Shown: positions 1 through 7,297, numbered from the stretch's first letter. The stretch: 12,894 nt of DNA from CAYJBP01 sp964368605 (GCA_964368605.1 CAYJBP010000072.1:1-12894); one strand, 5' to 3'. Notes: a model not told the origin generated them from the letters alone. Translations and numbers: made by a program.

Positions 1-90
1 TCAAAAGATTAAGACCTTTGCTTTTTGAAAAAAGCAAAAGCAAAAACTTTTAGAAATAAAGAGGTTGTCGCAGTTGCGACAACCTCTTTT
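1..90. repeat. Degenerate intergenic repeat copy ending in a perfect 12-bp hairpin
   Basis: The A/T-rich run from 1 to 60 resembles the stretch at 4473-4533 in order and spacing: an AAAAGATT block, a small CTTTTT/AAAAAG hairpin (20-35), then an A-rich run ending in ACTTT. Both copies then end in a strong palindrome with a TCGCA/TGCGA core. The window edge truncates this copy, so its full length is unknown. The similarity was judged by eye and is imperfect. Confidence 0.5.
61..86 (-). terminator. Bidirectional terminator-like hairpin closing the left gene cluster
   Basis: A perfect 12-bp stem (61-72 with 75-86) with a 2-nt loop lies about 15 nt beyond the stop codon of the last NTF2-like gene. 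On the minus strand the stem is followed by TTTATTT, and on the plus strand by TTTTA, so it could stop transcription from either side. The T-tract on the minus side is interrupted, so its strength in that direction is uncertain. Confidence 0.6.
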
Positions 91-101
91 ATTACCTATT
101 A

Positions 102-587
102 TTATCTAGTTGTTCTCATATCCATTTCATAGGTGATGCGCCAGCTACCATCGATCTTTGATAAATAAAACATCGAAAGGCATAAACTATTGGCTCCCAG
201 CTCCTCGCCGGTTGCCGGACCCATTTTACTGGGGCCGGTATTGGTTCCGCTTAAATACATACGGCGGAATACCTTATAGCCACCCTTAGTATCCGGGGCT
301 ACAATTACCTGCTGAACATCCGTTTTTAAATCGGGATAAGCTGCCAAAAGGGCTTGACGGTCGGCAATAACCTCCTCTACCCCACGTAAACGTAAAGCAT
401 TTTCACGCAATACCTCTACATCATGAACATAATAATCATGCATTAGGCCAAACATGCAATGATCATAAGTAAGTGCGGTAAAATTACGCACAAAATCCTC
501 AACCTGATCACGATTGCTAAGCTCTACATCAGTAATCTTAGCGCATAAATCCATAATCTGATCATGTAAAATATCGGCTTTAAGCAT
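102..587 (-). CDS. NTF2-like (SnoaL-type) small protein, second of a paralogous pair
   Basis: The 161-residue product has the size and pattern of the SnoaL/NTF2-like cone fold, a family of small cyclases, isomerases, dehydratases and ligand binders; no specific reaction can be assigned. No signal peptide or membrane segment is visible, so it should be cytoplasmic. It is a clear paralogue of the upstream gene: both share HDxY (residues 50-53 here), an RE pair (61-62), PDLK (85-88), GTNTG (114-118), a following TG and a C-terminal W-x-I stretch. The ATG follows the upstream stop codon with no gap (TAA then ATG). Its ribosome-binding site AAGGAGG (596-602) lies inside the end of the upstream gene, which implies translational coupling and perhaps a heteromeric complex. 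The fold is likely; the function is unknown. Confidence 0.85.
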   Translation of the reverse strand: MLKADILHDQIMDLCAKITDVELSNRDQVEDFVRNFTALTYDHCMFGLMHDYYVHDVEVLRENALRLRGVEEVIADRQALLAAYPDLKTDVQQVIVAPDTKGGYKVFRRMYLSGTNTGPSKMGPATGEELGANSLCLSMFYLSKIDGSWRITYEMDMRTTR

Positions 588-1145
588 TTATTCCACCTCC
601 TTAACTGTAGGCTCGGGAACTTCGTCCAAAGTCATGGTGGCTGTGATTAAGGCCTGGCTGCGGGTAACCCACTCCTCGACAATCTTCCAACGACCATCAA
701 CCTTTTCTACCCGGCATTCGCATAAACCTAAGCAAATATCATCGGTAGTAAGCGATTTACCGGTAGGCGCGCCATGCACACTATAACCGGTATTGGTGCC
801 ATCAAAATAAATGGCTTGGCCAAAGCTATAGCCATCTTCGGGATTGCCCTCGGCAAAAATATCAATGAATTTAAGCTTTAAATCGGGAAAAGCCGACATT
901 AATTGCAAAGTATTTACCACAACTTGCTCAGAACCTACCAAATCATTGCCGCCTTCGCGGTTAATAACGATATTGTCGCAATATAAATCATGAATACGGC
1001 CAACCAATTTAAAATCCCATAAAGTACGGGTAAAATCCTCAAAAAGGCGAGCTACCTCTTCGGGGGTTTGAAGCTGACAAGTATTAACAAAATCTACACA
1101 ACGGTTGCGATCTTCCAAATAAAGTTGACGCTGTCTGTCGTCCAT
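588..1145 (-). CDS. NTF2-like (SnoaL-type) small protein, first of a paralogous pair
   Basis: A 185-residue predicted cytoplasmic protein of the SnoaL/NTF2-like superfamily; substrate and reaction are unknown. Motifs shared with the downstream paralogue are HDLY (52-55), RE (63-64), PDLK (87-90), GTNTG (116-120), PTGKSL (127-132) and DGRWKIVEE (150-158). It has an extra N-terminal helix and a C-terminal tail of about 20 residues that the partner lacks. The ATG at 1145 has an AGAGG ribosome-binding site upstream. That site lies just after a strong hairpin plus T6 tract (1163-1209), which separates this pair from the transporter gene, so the pair may be expressed at a lower or conditional level. 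The fold is assigned from the pattern of small, aromatic and PDL residues rather than a domain search, so a remote alternative is possible. Confidence 0.85.
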   Translation of the reverse strand: MDDRQRQLYLEDRNRCVDFVNTCQLQTPEEVARLFEDFTRTLWDFKLVGRIHDLYCDNIVINREGGNDLVGSEQVVVNTLQLMSAFPDLKLKFIDIFAEGNPEDGYSFGQAIYFDGTNTGYSVHGAPTGKSLTTDDICLGLCECRVEKVDGRWKIVEEWVTRSQALITATMTLDEVPEPTVKEVE

Positions 1146-1162
1146 TTTTATACCTCTTTTCT

Positions 1163-1209
1163 AAAAAATATGTTGCGATGCTTTATATATTCGACATCGC
1201 AACATATTT
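1163..1209 (-). terminator. Terminator or attenuator hairpin between symporter and NTF2-like pair
   Basis: A perfect 15-bp stem (1166-1180 with 1195-1209), with a 14-nt loop, is followed on the minus strand by six T residues. It begins 20 nt past the symporter stop codon, and its T-tract runs almost into the next gene's ribosome-binding site. No promoter is evident between the two genes, so either read-through is partial or the element is regulated. Confidence 0.7.
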
Positions 1210-1229
1210 CCTCTTTTTAGAATAATTTT

Positions 1230-2867
1230 TTATGACCCAAAAGCCTGAACCCAAGCCAAGAATGTCATGTGAATAATAAAGATAGCAATTACAATCCAAA
1301 AATAACGATCTAAAGTAAGCGGAGCTAAAGGATTGCCATTAGCATCCTTTTTACCTTTTAAGCTGGCACGAGCACCCATTAAGGTATGCTGATAAGCAGC
1401 TTTTTGCTCTTCGGGATTGTGGAAGAATCTGCTGACAATTAAAGGCAAAATCATGGCTAAAGCACCGGAATAAACATAAGCCCATGCCCAATGTAAGCCT
1501 AAATCGCCGGCAAAGTTTTGCTGGAAGAGGAAAGCCAATAATAAAGCTAAACCACCACCAAAGGCACAACCCTTATCATTAACGGTTTTAAATAAAAGGG
1601 TGCAGAACATAATACCGGTTAATACACCCTGGAAAGGTGCGCCCATAGCACCGATAACCTCGGTAATCGGACCAATGCTATCGCCTAAGTATAAGTAAAC
1701 AAATACTACAACCACAATACCGATAATTACGGTAAACATCATCGATTGCTTTAAGGTGCTCTCTTTGCCTTTAGCAAAGAAAGGCTGATAAATATCCTTA
1801 ACAAAAACAGCAGTAGCCGAGTTTAATACCGAGTCTAAGGAAGACATAGCAGCGGCAAATACGCAAGCCAACATTAAGCCAACTAAGCCAATCGGACAGT
1901 AGTTAAGGATGAAATCGATAAATACATTATTAACGGTAGCCAAATCCAAAGTAGCAGGATTGGTTTGATAGAATAGGAATAAAGCCATGCCCAAGAAATA
2001 GCAAATCCAGTAAATACCCTGCATGATAACTACCGAAACAATACTGGTTTTTTTAACATCGCTTAGGTTTTTAGCAGTAACATAACGTTGTACCTGCTCT
2101 TGGTTAAAACCAAAATAGGAAACCCAGCAGAAGAAACCGGTAAGCATAGCCATAATAATATTGGTATTGCTAAAGTTAAAATCAAAGGTAAAGGAAGTTG
2201 TTTTGCTAAGCTCGGCATTAGCAGCAGCATAATCACTTAAGCTCATTAACATATCGCTAAAGCCTAAGCCCATCTCGCTCATGCCAACCCCTAAGGCAAC
2301 TAAAACACCGATAAATAGAATAATGCCCTGTACGGTATCTGTCCAAACAACGGCTTTAATACCGCCGATAACGGTGTATATAATAGAAATAATAACAATA
2401 ATCGGTACCCAAACATCAAAATCAACACCGGTAATCGCCTCTAAAACTAAGGCAGGGGTATAAACAAAGCCGCCAATCAACACCAAAGAGTTGATTAACC
2501 AAACAATAACAACTAAAATACGGGTTTTATTACCAAATCGCAGTCTAAGGAATTCACCAATAGTAGTAACGCCGGAATTATAGATAATCGGCAAAATAGT
2601 ATAGGTAGCAAAAATTAAGGCTAAAGGCAAAGCATACATAACAACACCTGCCAATAAACCATCACGATAAGCCCAACCGGGAGCACCGATAAAACCACCG
2701 GCACTTAAGCGTGTCATACCAATCGAAATAGCAACGGCAAACCAAGGTAAAGCACGGCCGCCTTGGAAATAATCTTTTTCGGTTTTGCTGCCCTTACCGG
2801 CCCAAACACCAATTAAAAGCACACCAATCATATATGCTGCCAATATTCCCCAATCTAATCCACTCAT
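1230..2867 (-). CDS. Sodium:solute symporter (SSS family)
   Basis: A 545-residue polytopic inner-membrane protein of the SSS (SLC5-like) family, which couples sodium entry to uptake of sugars, carboxylates, amino acids or other small solutes. The N-terminal region carries the family pattern: DYFQGGRALPWF (32-43), then SAGGFIGAPGWAYRDG (55-70). GGIKAVVWTDTVQ lies at 168-180, NQEQVQRYV at 255-263, and the helix with the likely sodium-binding serines, AAAMSSLDS, at 338-346. I count roughly 13-14 hydrophobic segments, the normal architecture and length. The substrate cannot be read from the sequence. The ATG at 2867 has a GAGGGAG ribosome-binding site. No convincing promoter was found in 2868-3015, although a second strong Shine-Dalgarno-like block with no start codon lies there. 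It sits between a two-domain SnoaL-like gene and two NTF2-like genes, which suggests that it imports their substrate. Confidence 0.95.
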   Translation of the reverse strand: MSGLDWGILAAYMIGVLLIGVWAGKGSKTEKDYFQGGRALPWFAVAISIGMTRLSAGGFIGAPGWAYRDGLLAGVVMYALPLALIFATYTILPIIYNSGVTTIGEFLRLRFGNKTRILVVIVWLINSLVLIGGFVYTPALVLEAITGVDFDVWVPIIVIISIIYTVIGGIKAVVWTDTVQGIILFIGVLVALGVGMSEMGLGFSDMLMSLSDYAAANAELSKTTSFTFDFNFSNTNIIMAMLTGFFCWVSYFGFNQEQVQRYVTAKNLSDVKKTSIVSVVIMQGIYWICYFLGMALFLFYQTNPATLDLATVNNVFIDFILNYCPIGLVGLMLACVFAAAMSSLDSVLNSATAVFVKDIYQPFFAKGKESTLKQSMMFTVIIGIVVVVFVYLYLGDSIGPITEVIGAMGAPFQGVLTGIMFCTLLFKTVNDKGCAFGGGLALLLAFLFQQNFAGDLGLHWAWAYVYSGALAMILPLIVSRFFHNPEEQKAAYQHTLMGARASLKGKKDANGNPLAPLTLDRYFWIVIAIFIIHMTFLAWVQAFGS

Positions 2868-3014
2868 TAAACTCCCTCTTTCTGTTTTTTATTTTTTAAT
2901 ACTACTTCGTTAATCGATCCTCCTTTCCAACTTTATAAATAGTATAGAACTTAATAAAATTACAGGACATGCATATTTATAATAAAAAAATACATGTTTT
3001 ACTTAAAAAAGGGG

Positions 3015-3047
3015 TAAAAAAAGTAGCTGCCAAATTGACAGCTACTT
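3015..3047 (-). terminator. Intrinsic terminator after the tandem SnoaL gene
   Basis: A 9-bp stem AAGTAGCTG (3021-3029) with CAGCTACTT (3039-3047) is followed on the minus strand by a run of seven or more T residues. It lies 25 nt past the stop codon of the two-domain SnoaL-like gene and should end its transcript before the symporter gene. Confidence 0.85.
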
Positions 3048-3072
3048 AATAAATGATGATACAGCCGATCAA

Positions 3073-4182
3073 TTACAGTATATATCTTTTGCGGCGCATT
3101 CTATCGAATAAATCGATACCAAGTTGAAGTACCATATCGATAATATCCAAATGCAGCCAATTTTCGACAATTTTGCCATCTTTCATCATATAGGTATCGG
3201 CGGCACGGCAGCTAATTAGTTTGCCGGTAGCAGGGATACCAAGCCATTCCGAGCCGGTATGGGTCATTTTAACTACTCCGGTATGACCGGAGAATTTGCC
3301 TTCGGCAAAGCGAGCCTCGTGGAAGCCACCTTTGCGATCCGGCCAAGATTTAAGCCAAGGAATTTGATGATATTCCTGGAAACCTTTAATACCCCTGGTA
3401 GGACCAATGCTGCAAGGAGCATAGTACATAAAGTTAGGATCCCAATAATCCTCTAAGCGCATTTGCTGATAGCCTTCGCCCTCCTTAAAATTGTGCAGGC
3501 CATGAAAAATCATATCCTCATGGATTTTAAGGCTAGCCTGGCTTTGGGCAATATCGCTAGCACCCAACATAATCCCATCTTGGGTAGATGGCGGCGGAAT
3601 TAACACTTCCTGCGAAGTAGAAACAAAGAAGCGAATGCCTGCTTGACGCATTAAATCCAGCAAATCGATAACAATGATAGTTTCGATAATTTTACCATCT
3701 TCGATTTTGTGGAATTCATCAAAAGGAATCCAAACCGGACGATTGGTGGCCGGAATATCCAGAAAATCATGGGCGAAAGTTCCTACAAAATTGCCCAAGG
3801 TATGTACCCAATTATTGCGTTTATCGCTGCCATAAAAATTAGATAAAGCATTTTTATTTAGGTTTACCAGCTCTTTTTCCCATACAGCCCATTGTGCCAA
3901 AGATTCGGCAGGAGTGCCATTGCCGCCACTATTGCAATCGCCGGCCATTAAAATATAATTATCCTTTTGTAAATCGGGGAAGGATGTTAAAAAGGGCTGC
4001 CAAAAGCCACGTACATAGGCATCTAGACCGCTAAAAGTATTTAGCGGTTGCGGCCCATGCCATAAAATATTCGGGGAATAATATTCGGCCAGCATAGCCC
4101 CGATGGTTTCCGGGGTAGAGCCTAAAATCCGCTGATCCATTTCATAAACCATTTTTTTATTTGCTACATGAACAGGATTCAT
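3073..4182 (-). CDS. Tandem-domain SnoaL/NTF2-like protein
   Basis: A 369-residue soluble protein made of two SnoaL-like (polyketide cyclase/ester cyclase type) domains in one chain, roughly residues 10-185 and 215-360; most family members have one domain and work as dimers. Domain 1 shows SFPDLQ (67-72), GTFAHDFLDIPATNRPVW (134-151), KIEDGKIIET (159-168) and the VID..D pair (D173, D176). Domain 2 repeats this as SWPDRK (279-284), SGHTG (298-302), GIPATGK (315-321), KDGKIVENW (334-342) and HLDIID (344-349). The Asp residues after DGKI sit where SnoaL-type enzymes keep their catalytic acid, so both halves may be active; the reaction is unknown. The ATG has a GAGGTGA ribosome-binding site. The gene has its own promoter and terminator, and is thus a monocistronic unit ahead of the symporter. 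Confidence 0.9.
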   Translation of the reverse strand: MNPVHVANKKMVYEMDQRILGSTPETIGAMLAEYYSPNILWHGPQPLNTFSGLDAYVRGFWQPFLTSFPDLQKDNYILMAGDCNSGGNGTPAESLAQWAVWEKELVNLNKNALSNFYGSDKRNNWVHTLGNFVGTFAHDFLDIPATNRPVWIPFDEFHKIEDGKIIETIIVIDLLDLMRQAGIRFFVSTSQEVLIPPPSTQDGIMLGASDIAQSQASLKIHEDMIFHGLHNFKEGEGYQQMRLEDYWDPNFMYYAPCSIGPTRGIKGFQEYHQIPWLKSWPDRKGGFHEARFAEGKFSGHTGVVKMTHTGSEWLGIPATGKLISCRAADTYMMKDGKIVENWLHLDIIDMVLQLGIDLFDRMRRKRYIL

Positions 4183-4216
4183 AATTCACCTCATAATAAT
4201 TATTGTATTTACTGAT

Positions 4217-4245
4217 ATAATACCATAATGTATAGTAATTGTCAA
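4217..4245 (-). promoter_or_regulatory. Sigma-A-type promoter of the tandem SnoaL gene
   Basis: On the minus strand a perfect TTGACA (4240-4245) is followed after exactly 17 bp by TATTAT (4217-4222). The transcription start would fall near 4210, about 28 nt before the ATG. This is one of the two best promoters in the window. Confidence 0.85.
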
Positions 4246-4252
4246 TATACAT
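4226..4252. promoter_or_regulatory. Inverted-repeat operator candidate overlapping the -35 box
   Basis: An 8-bp perfect inverted repeat, AATGTATA and TATACATT, separated by 11 bp, covers the -35 hexamer and most of the promoter spacer. A dimeric repressor bound there would block RNA polymerase. No regulator gene is present in the window, so the family cannot be named. Confidence 0.5.
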
Positions 4253-4287
4253 TTTTCTTAATATTGTATAGGATGTAACATAATTTT

Positions 4288-4307
4288 ACACTTTATCGAC
4301 ACTTTAT
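4288..4307. repeat. Pair of 9-bp direct repeats upstream of the promoter
   Basis: ACACTTTAT occurs at 4288-4296 and again at 4299-4307. The 11-bp period is about one helical turn, and the pair sits 40-60 bp upstream of the -35 box, a usual place for an activator site. Chance recurrence in A/T-rich DNA is possible. Confidence 0.4.
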
Positions 4308-4317
4308 GTTTTTTTAT

Positions 4318-4351
4318 AAAAAAGACTGTCACAAATATTTATGCGACAGAC
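4318..4351 (-). terminator. Terminator-like hairpin at the left edge of the repeat element
   Basis: On the minus strand a 10-bp stem with one mismatch and a loop of about 8 nt is followed by six T residues. It would stop any transcript that escapes the grd operon before it reaches the promoter of the tandem SnoaL gene. Confidence 0.6.
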
Positions 4352-4533
4352 CTAATGGCTTTGATTTTTTACCTTTTAACCTTTACTAAATTAGGTTTGC
4401 TTGAGAGGTTTTGTTTCTATTTACTTTGCAAATAGAAATACCAGCTTTTTGCGCTTAATTTAGTTTTTTTGTTTAAAAGATTTAAGATCTATTCTTTTTT
4501 TGAAAAAAAAGAACCAAAAAAACTTTAAAACTA

Positions 4534-4563
4534 GGGGCTATCGCAATTATTTGCGATAGCCCC
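4534..4563 (-). terminator. Terminator-like hairpin at the end of the grd operon
   Basis: A perfect 13-bp G+C-rich stem with a 4-nt TTAT loop starts 10 nt past the grdD stop codon. On the minus strand the T-run comes after a 3-nt gap (TAGTTTT); on the plus strand TTTTT follows at once. The position fits the end of the operon, with the hairpin also shielding from the opposite direction. Confidence 0.7.
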
Positions 4564-4573
4564 TTTTTATAGT

Positions 4574-5728
4574 TTATAGATAATCGGCAGCTTTTAGATG
4601 CTCTAAAGCCTGATGATGATCTTCGCCGGCTACCATTACTACCGGCCCGGTGCAGCCCATGCCCGAAGAGGCATAGATGCCATTTTTCCACAATACTTGT
4701 ACCGCATCCTCTAAAGAAAGAATTTCGATACCGGGAATTTCCTCGGTAACAACTTTTTCCGGCGGGCAAGCTACGGTTTCTACCGCTTCTTTAGGAGCAT
4801 TGGCTTCGGCTAAGGCTTCTAAGATATCATCCAAGCCGGCCTTTTTAGCAGCCGCAAACTCGGCAGCAACCTTGGCCAAAAGTTTGCCTTTGGCGCAAGC
4901 ACCGGCATACTGAATGGCGCCGGCCACAACCGGTGCACCCGAAGCACGAGAAATAATATTGATAATCCGATCATAACCCTCGCCTACCCCGGGGCCATAG
5001 GCATCGCCTAAAGCCTCGTAGCTACCGCCACTGGTATAGGCCGAAAGCATTTTAATCATCACATTACCGGTTAAGCTATCCATAACCATAATATCGCAAA
5101 CGCCTTGTAAAAGGTCGTTGCCGCGCATTACTACCCCGCCATCGGCACGGGCACTTTCGCTAAAATGAATATCATAACCATTATCTTTTAATTTGCATAA
5201 AGAACGCTCTACCTGCCTAGCACCATCAAGGTTTAAAATACCAACCGTGGGGCAAGGATTACCGCAAGCCTTAGCTACAGCAATACCGGCAATAGTGTTT
5301 TTAAGCATAGCAGCTACACGCTCGGTAGCGGAAGTGCCTGTGGTATTGGCAATATAGGCCTTTTTACCAAAAGCAGGGGTAATTACCCTACCCACTGTTG
5401 AAACACCGATCGGGAAGCTATAATGCATAGTTACAGCTGCGGCTAATTCGCCGCTTAATAACATAGCATCCATTTTTTCATGGGCTTCTTTATCATCGGC
5501 AGCCTCGATTACAGTTAAAGCAGTTTGGACATTATTGCCAAACACCACTACTTCAATCGAGCTATCTGCCGCTTGGGCAAGCTCCGCACCTTTGAGCATT
5601 TCGGCAGGGCCATGCTCGCTGCCCAATAAGGTTAGGGCAACTTTAGGGCGAGCGCCAAAATTGCCGGTTTCGATACCATCGGCAATTTCGCTAAAAATTT
5701 CGGCTATCATTTGCTTTGCATTTTCCAT
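4574..5728 (-). CDS. grdD: Glycine reductase protein C, beta subunit GrdD
   Basis: With GrdC this 384-residue cytoplasmic protein forms protein C, which accepts the acetyl/carboxymethyl unit from selenoprotein A and releases acetyl phosphate. Conserved features are the N-terminal RPKVALTLLGSEHG stretch (27-40), NTTGTSATERV (128-138) and the C-terminal ASSGMGCTGPV (353-363). That Cys is residue 359, the position reported for the active-site thiol that carries the acetyl thioester in the Eubacterium acidaminophilum enzyme. The C-terminal half is related to the PlsX phosphotransacylase type of fold. The length is normal for GrdD. The ATG has an AGGAG ribosome-binding site, and the gene starts 27 nt after grdC, so they form a co-transcribed pair. 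It is the last gene of the operon. Confidence 0.97.
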   Translation of the reverse strand: MENAKQMIAEIFSEIADGIETGNFGARPKVALTLLGSEHGPAEMLKGAELAQAADSSIEVVVFGNNVQTALTVIEAADDKEAHEKMDAMLLSGELAAAVTMHYSFPIGVSTVGRVITPAFGKKAYIANTTGTSATERVAAMLKNTIAGIAVAKACGNPCPTVGILNLDGARQVERSLCKLKDNGYDIHFSESARADGGVVMRGNDLLQGVCDIMVMDSLTGNVMIKMLSAYTSGGSYEALGDAYGPGVGEGYDRIINIISRASGAPVVAGAIQYAGACAKGKLLAKVAAEFAAAKKAGLDDILEALAEANAPKEAVETVACPPEKVVTEEIPGIEILSLEDAVQVLWKNGIYASSGMGCTGPVVMVAGEDHHQALEHLKAADYL

Positions 5729-5755
5729 AGTCGTCTCCTTTCTTAAGCGATCCGA

Positions 5756-7297
5756 CTACTTCACTAATGAAGAGGCAAAATCACGCATAGCTTCAGCAAC
5801 CATTTGACGCAAGGCTTCTTTATCACTGCCGCCGGCTTCTTCTACTTTACCGGTGTTCTTCTCGATGATAAAGGAAATACCATCAAACAAATTGGTTAAA
5901 CGGCCTAAGAAAAGGCTGCCTTTACCAACAATCATAACTCTGTTCAATTCGCCTAATAAGATCAAATCACGGGCATGACCCATAAACGGTACGCCGGAAG
6001 GAATATGACCTTGAGTAGGTGCAAAACCGGGCATAGCAATGCGCTCTACCACATCGTTTAGCTCGCTCTTTTCGAACTCTTTACGCATAACGCCCAAAGC
6101 GGCAATCATTTTATAATTGGCCTTAGGAACATCGCCGGCGCCGGCTGGCTCGGTAATTTCCGGGTTTTGCATTTCAACACTAAAGGTGTCTACATCGGCA
6201 ATCTTCATGCCCACCTTGCTTAAAGGATTAGACACAATAGCTTGCATTACAGCCTGCGGCGAAGCACCGCTGCCAATAGTATGACGGCCAACAATATCGG
6301 TACGGATAACAGGGCTTACGCCATCGTTTTCGCCAATATGCACGGCAAAAGCGCCCAACATATCTTCTAAAAGCGGCATGCCTTTTTTAAGATGGTCTTT
6401 ACCGTTCATGCCTAATTTAGCCGAAGCACCACCGGCCAAAACTACCACGTTTTGATATACGCCGGCTTGTACTAAAGCCGAAGCATTAACCAAAGAGTGA
6501 GCCGGTCCTGCGCAGAAGCTGCGGGTATCGGAACCGGTAGCATTTATACAACCGCAAATCTCGCCGATGGCTTTAGCAAAGTTGCCGCCGCCACGCTGAT
6601 TCATATCACCACAAGCCTCTTCCGAGCACTCGATGATATAGTCTACTTGTTCGGCTTTTAAGTCGGTTTTATCTAAAAGTAATTGCAAAGCAAAAGCAGC
6701 AGAAGCCTTGCCTACTAAGTTTTCAAACATAACATGCGAGGTTAAAGCTTGATCGAAATCATGGGCTTTTTTAACGCAACCGATTAATTTATCTTCAAAA
6801 TAAAAAGGCTCGGCATGTTGATTATTTACTAAGTCTTCAATGGTAGCGGTATCGGAGGGGTTTTTGTCTAATTTGGCTAAATCTTTCCATTTACCCACAA
6901 CCGGATGAGCCACTAATTTTTCTTTTACCATAGCTTGGAAATCGGCTTCCATAACTACTAAATCAAAAACGTCAACGGCCTTAATTAGGCCATAGAACTC
7001 GTCTTCGGGCATAATTTCGCCGTATTTACCATCCCTTTTAGCACCGGCAAAGCCGTTTTCGTACCAAGGGCGCTCAAAACCATTTAAGGCTTTAGGATGC
7101 AAAGTACCAATATATGCTTGATTGGGCGGATATTTTACTGCATCTTCAAAGCTGCGTAAAGCTTTGGGCAAATCTTTTAAATATTCGGCATCAGGATTTA
7201 CGCGTCTTTCATTAGCTTGGGTGGTGCCTTGATGGATTAAAACATCATTAGCTTGAATTAAAGCATAAGCTGCACCTTTTAGTACAGGATAATTCAT
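5756..7297 (-). CDS. grdC: Glycine reductase protein C, alpha subunit GrdC
   Basis: This 513-residue subunit of protein C resembles beta-ketoacyl-ACP synthase III (FabH) and works with GrdD to form acetyl phosphate from the selenoprotein-bound unit. Diagnostic stretches are IIECSEEACGDMNQRGGG (221-238) and SDTRSFCAGPAHSL (256-269), with Cys262 at the FabH-like position. The open frame extends 22 codons upstream to 7363, but that extension runs through the terminator-like hairpin. The ATG at 7297 has GGAGG 8 nt upstream and begins with the expected family N-terminus (MNYPVLKGAA), so I chose it. The stop is TAG. A hairpin with T6 lies in the 77-nt gap from grdB, so expression relative to grdB may be reduced. 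Confidence 0.97.
   Translation of the reverse strand: MNYPVLKGAAYALIQANDVLIHQGTTQANERRVNPDAEYLKDLPKALRSFEDAVKYPPNQAYIGTLHPKALNGFERPWYENGFAGAKRDGKYGEIMPEDEFYGLIKAVDVFDLVVMEADFQAMVKEKLVAHPVVGKWKDLAKLDKNPSDTATIEDLVNNQHAEPFYFEDKLIGCVKKAHDFDQALTSHVMFENLVGKASAAFALQLLLDKTDLKAEQVDYIIECSEEACGDMNQRGGGNFAKAIGEICGCINATGSDTRSFCAGPAHSLVNASALVQAGVYQNVVVLAGGASAKLGMNGKDHLKKGMPLLEDMLGAFAVHIGENDGVSPVIRTDIVGRHTIGSGASPQAVMQAIVSNPLSKVGMKIADVDTFSVEMQNPEITEPAGAGDVPKANYKMIAALGVMRKEFEKSELNDVVERIAMPGFAPTQGHIPSGVPFMGHARDLILLGELNRVMIVGKGSLFLGRLTNLFDGISFIIEKNTGKVEEAGGSDKEALRQMVAEAMRDFASSLVK

Larger units (their letters stand above)
4318..4568. repeat. Intergenic element of about 250 bp bounded by related terminator-like hairpins
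   Basis: The left end is a hairpin (4324-4333 with 4342-4351, one mismatch and G-U pairs) followed on the minus strand by T6. The right end is a perfect 13-bp hairpin (4534-4546 with 4551-4563) followed on the plus strand by T5. Read inward, the two ends are similar over about 30 bp (a CTRTCRCAAATA core), like imperfect terminal inverted repeats that each fold on themselves. Inside are a 9-bp hairpin (4414-4422 with 4430-4438), nested in an 8-bp outer pairing (4386-4393 with 4456-4463), and a CTTTTTTT/AAAAAAAAG hairpin. The right portion resembles the repeat at 1-90. No coding region is seen in it. It may be a small non-autonomous mobile element or a dispersed structured repeat. Confidence 0.5.

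Noticed and set aside
2940..2970. Promoter for the symporter gene (TATACT with TGTCCT 17 bp upstream).
   Set aside because: The -35 match is poor (about 2 of 6), so I did not list it as a feature.
4482..4769. Minus-strand 95-codon frame overlapping the end of grdD and its terminator.
   Set aside because: It runs through the operon terminator, overlaps grdD in another frame and has low-complexity basic content; not a gene.
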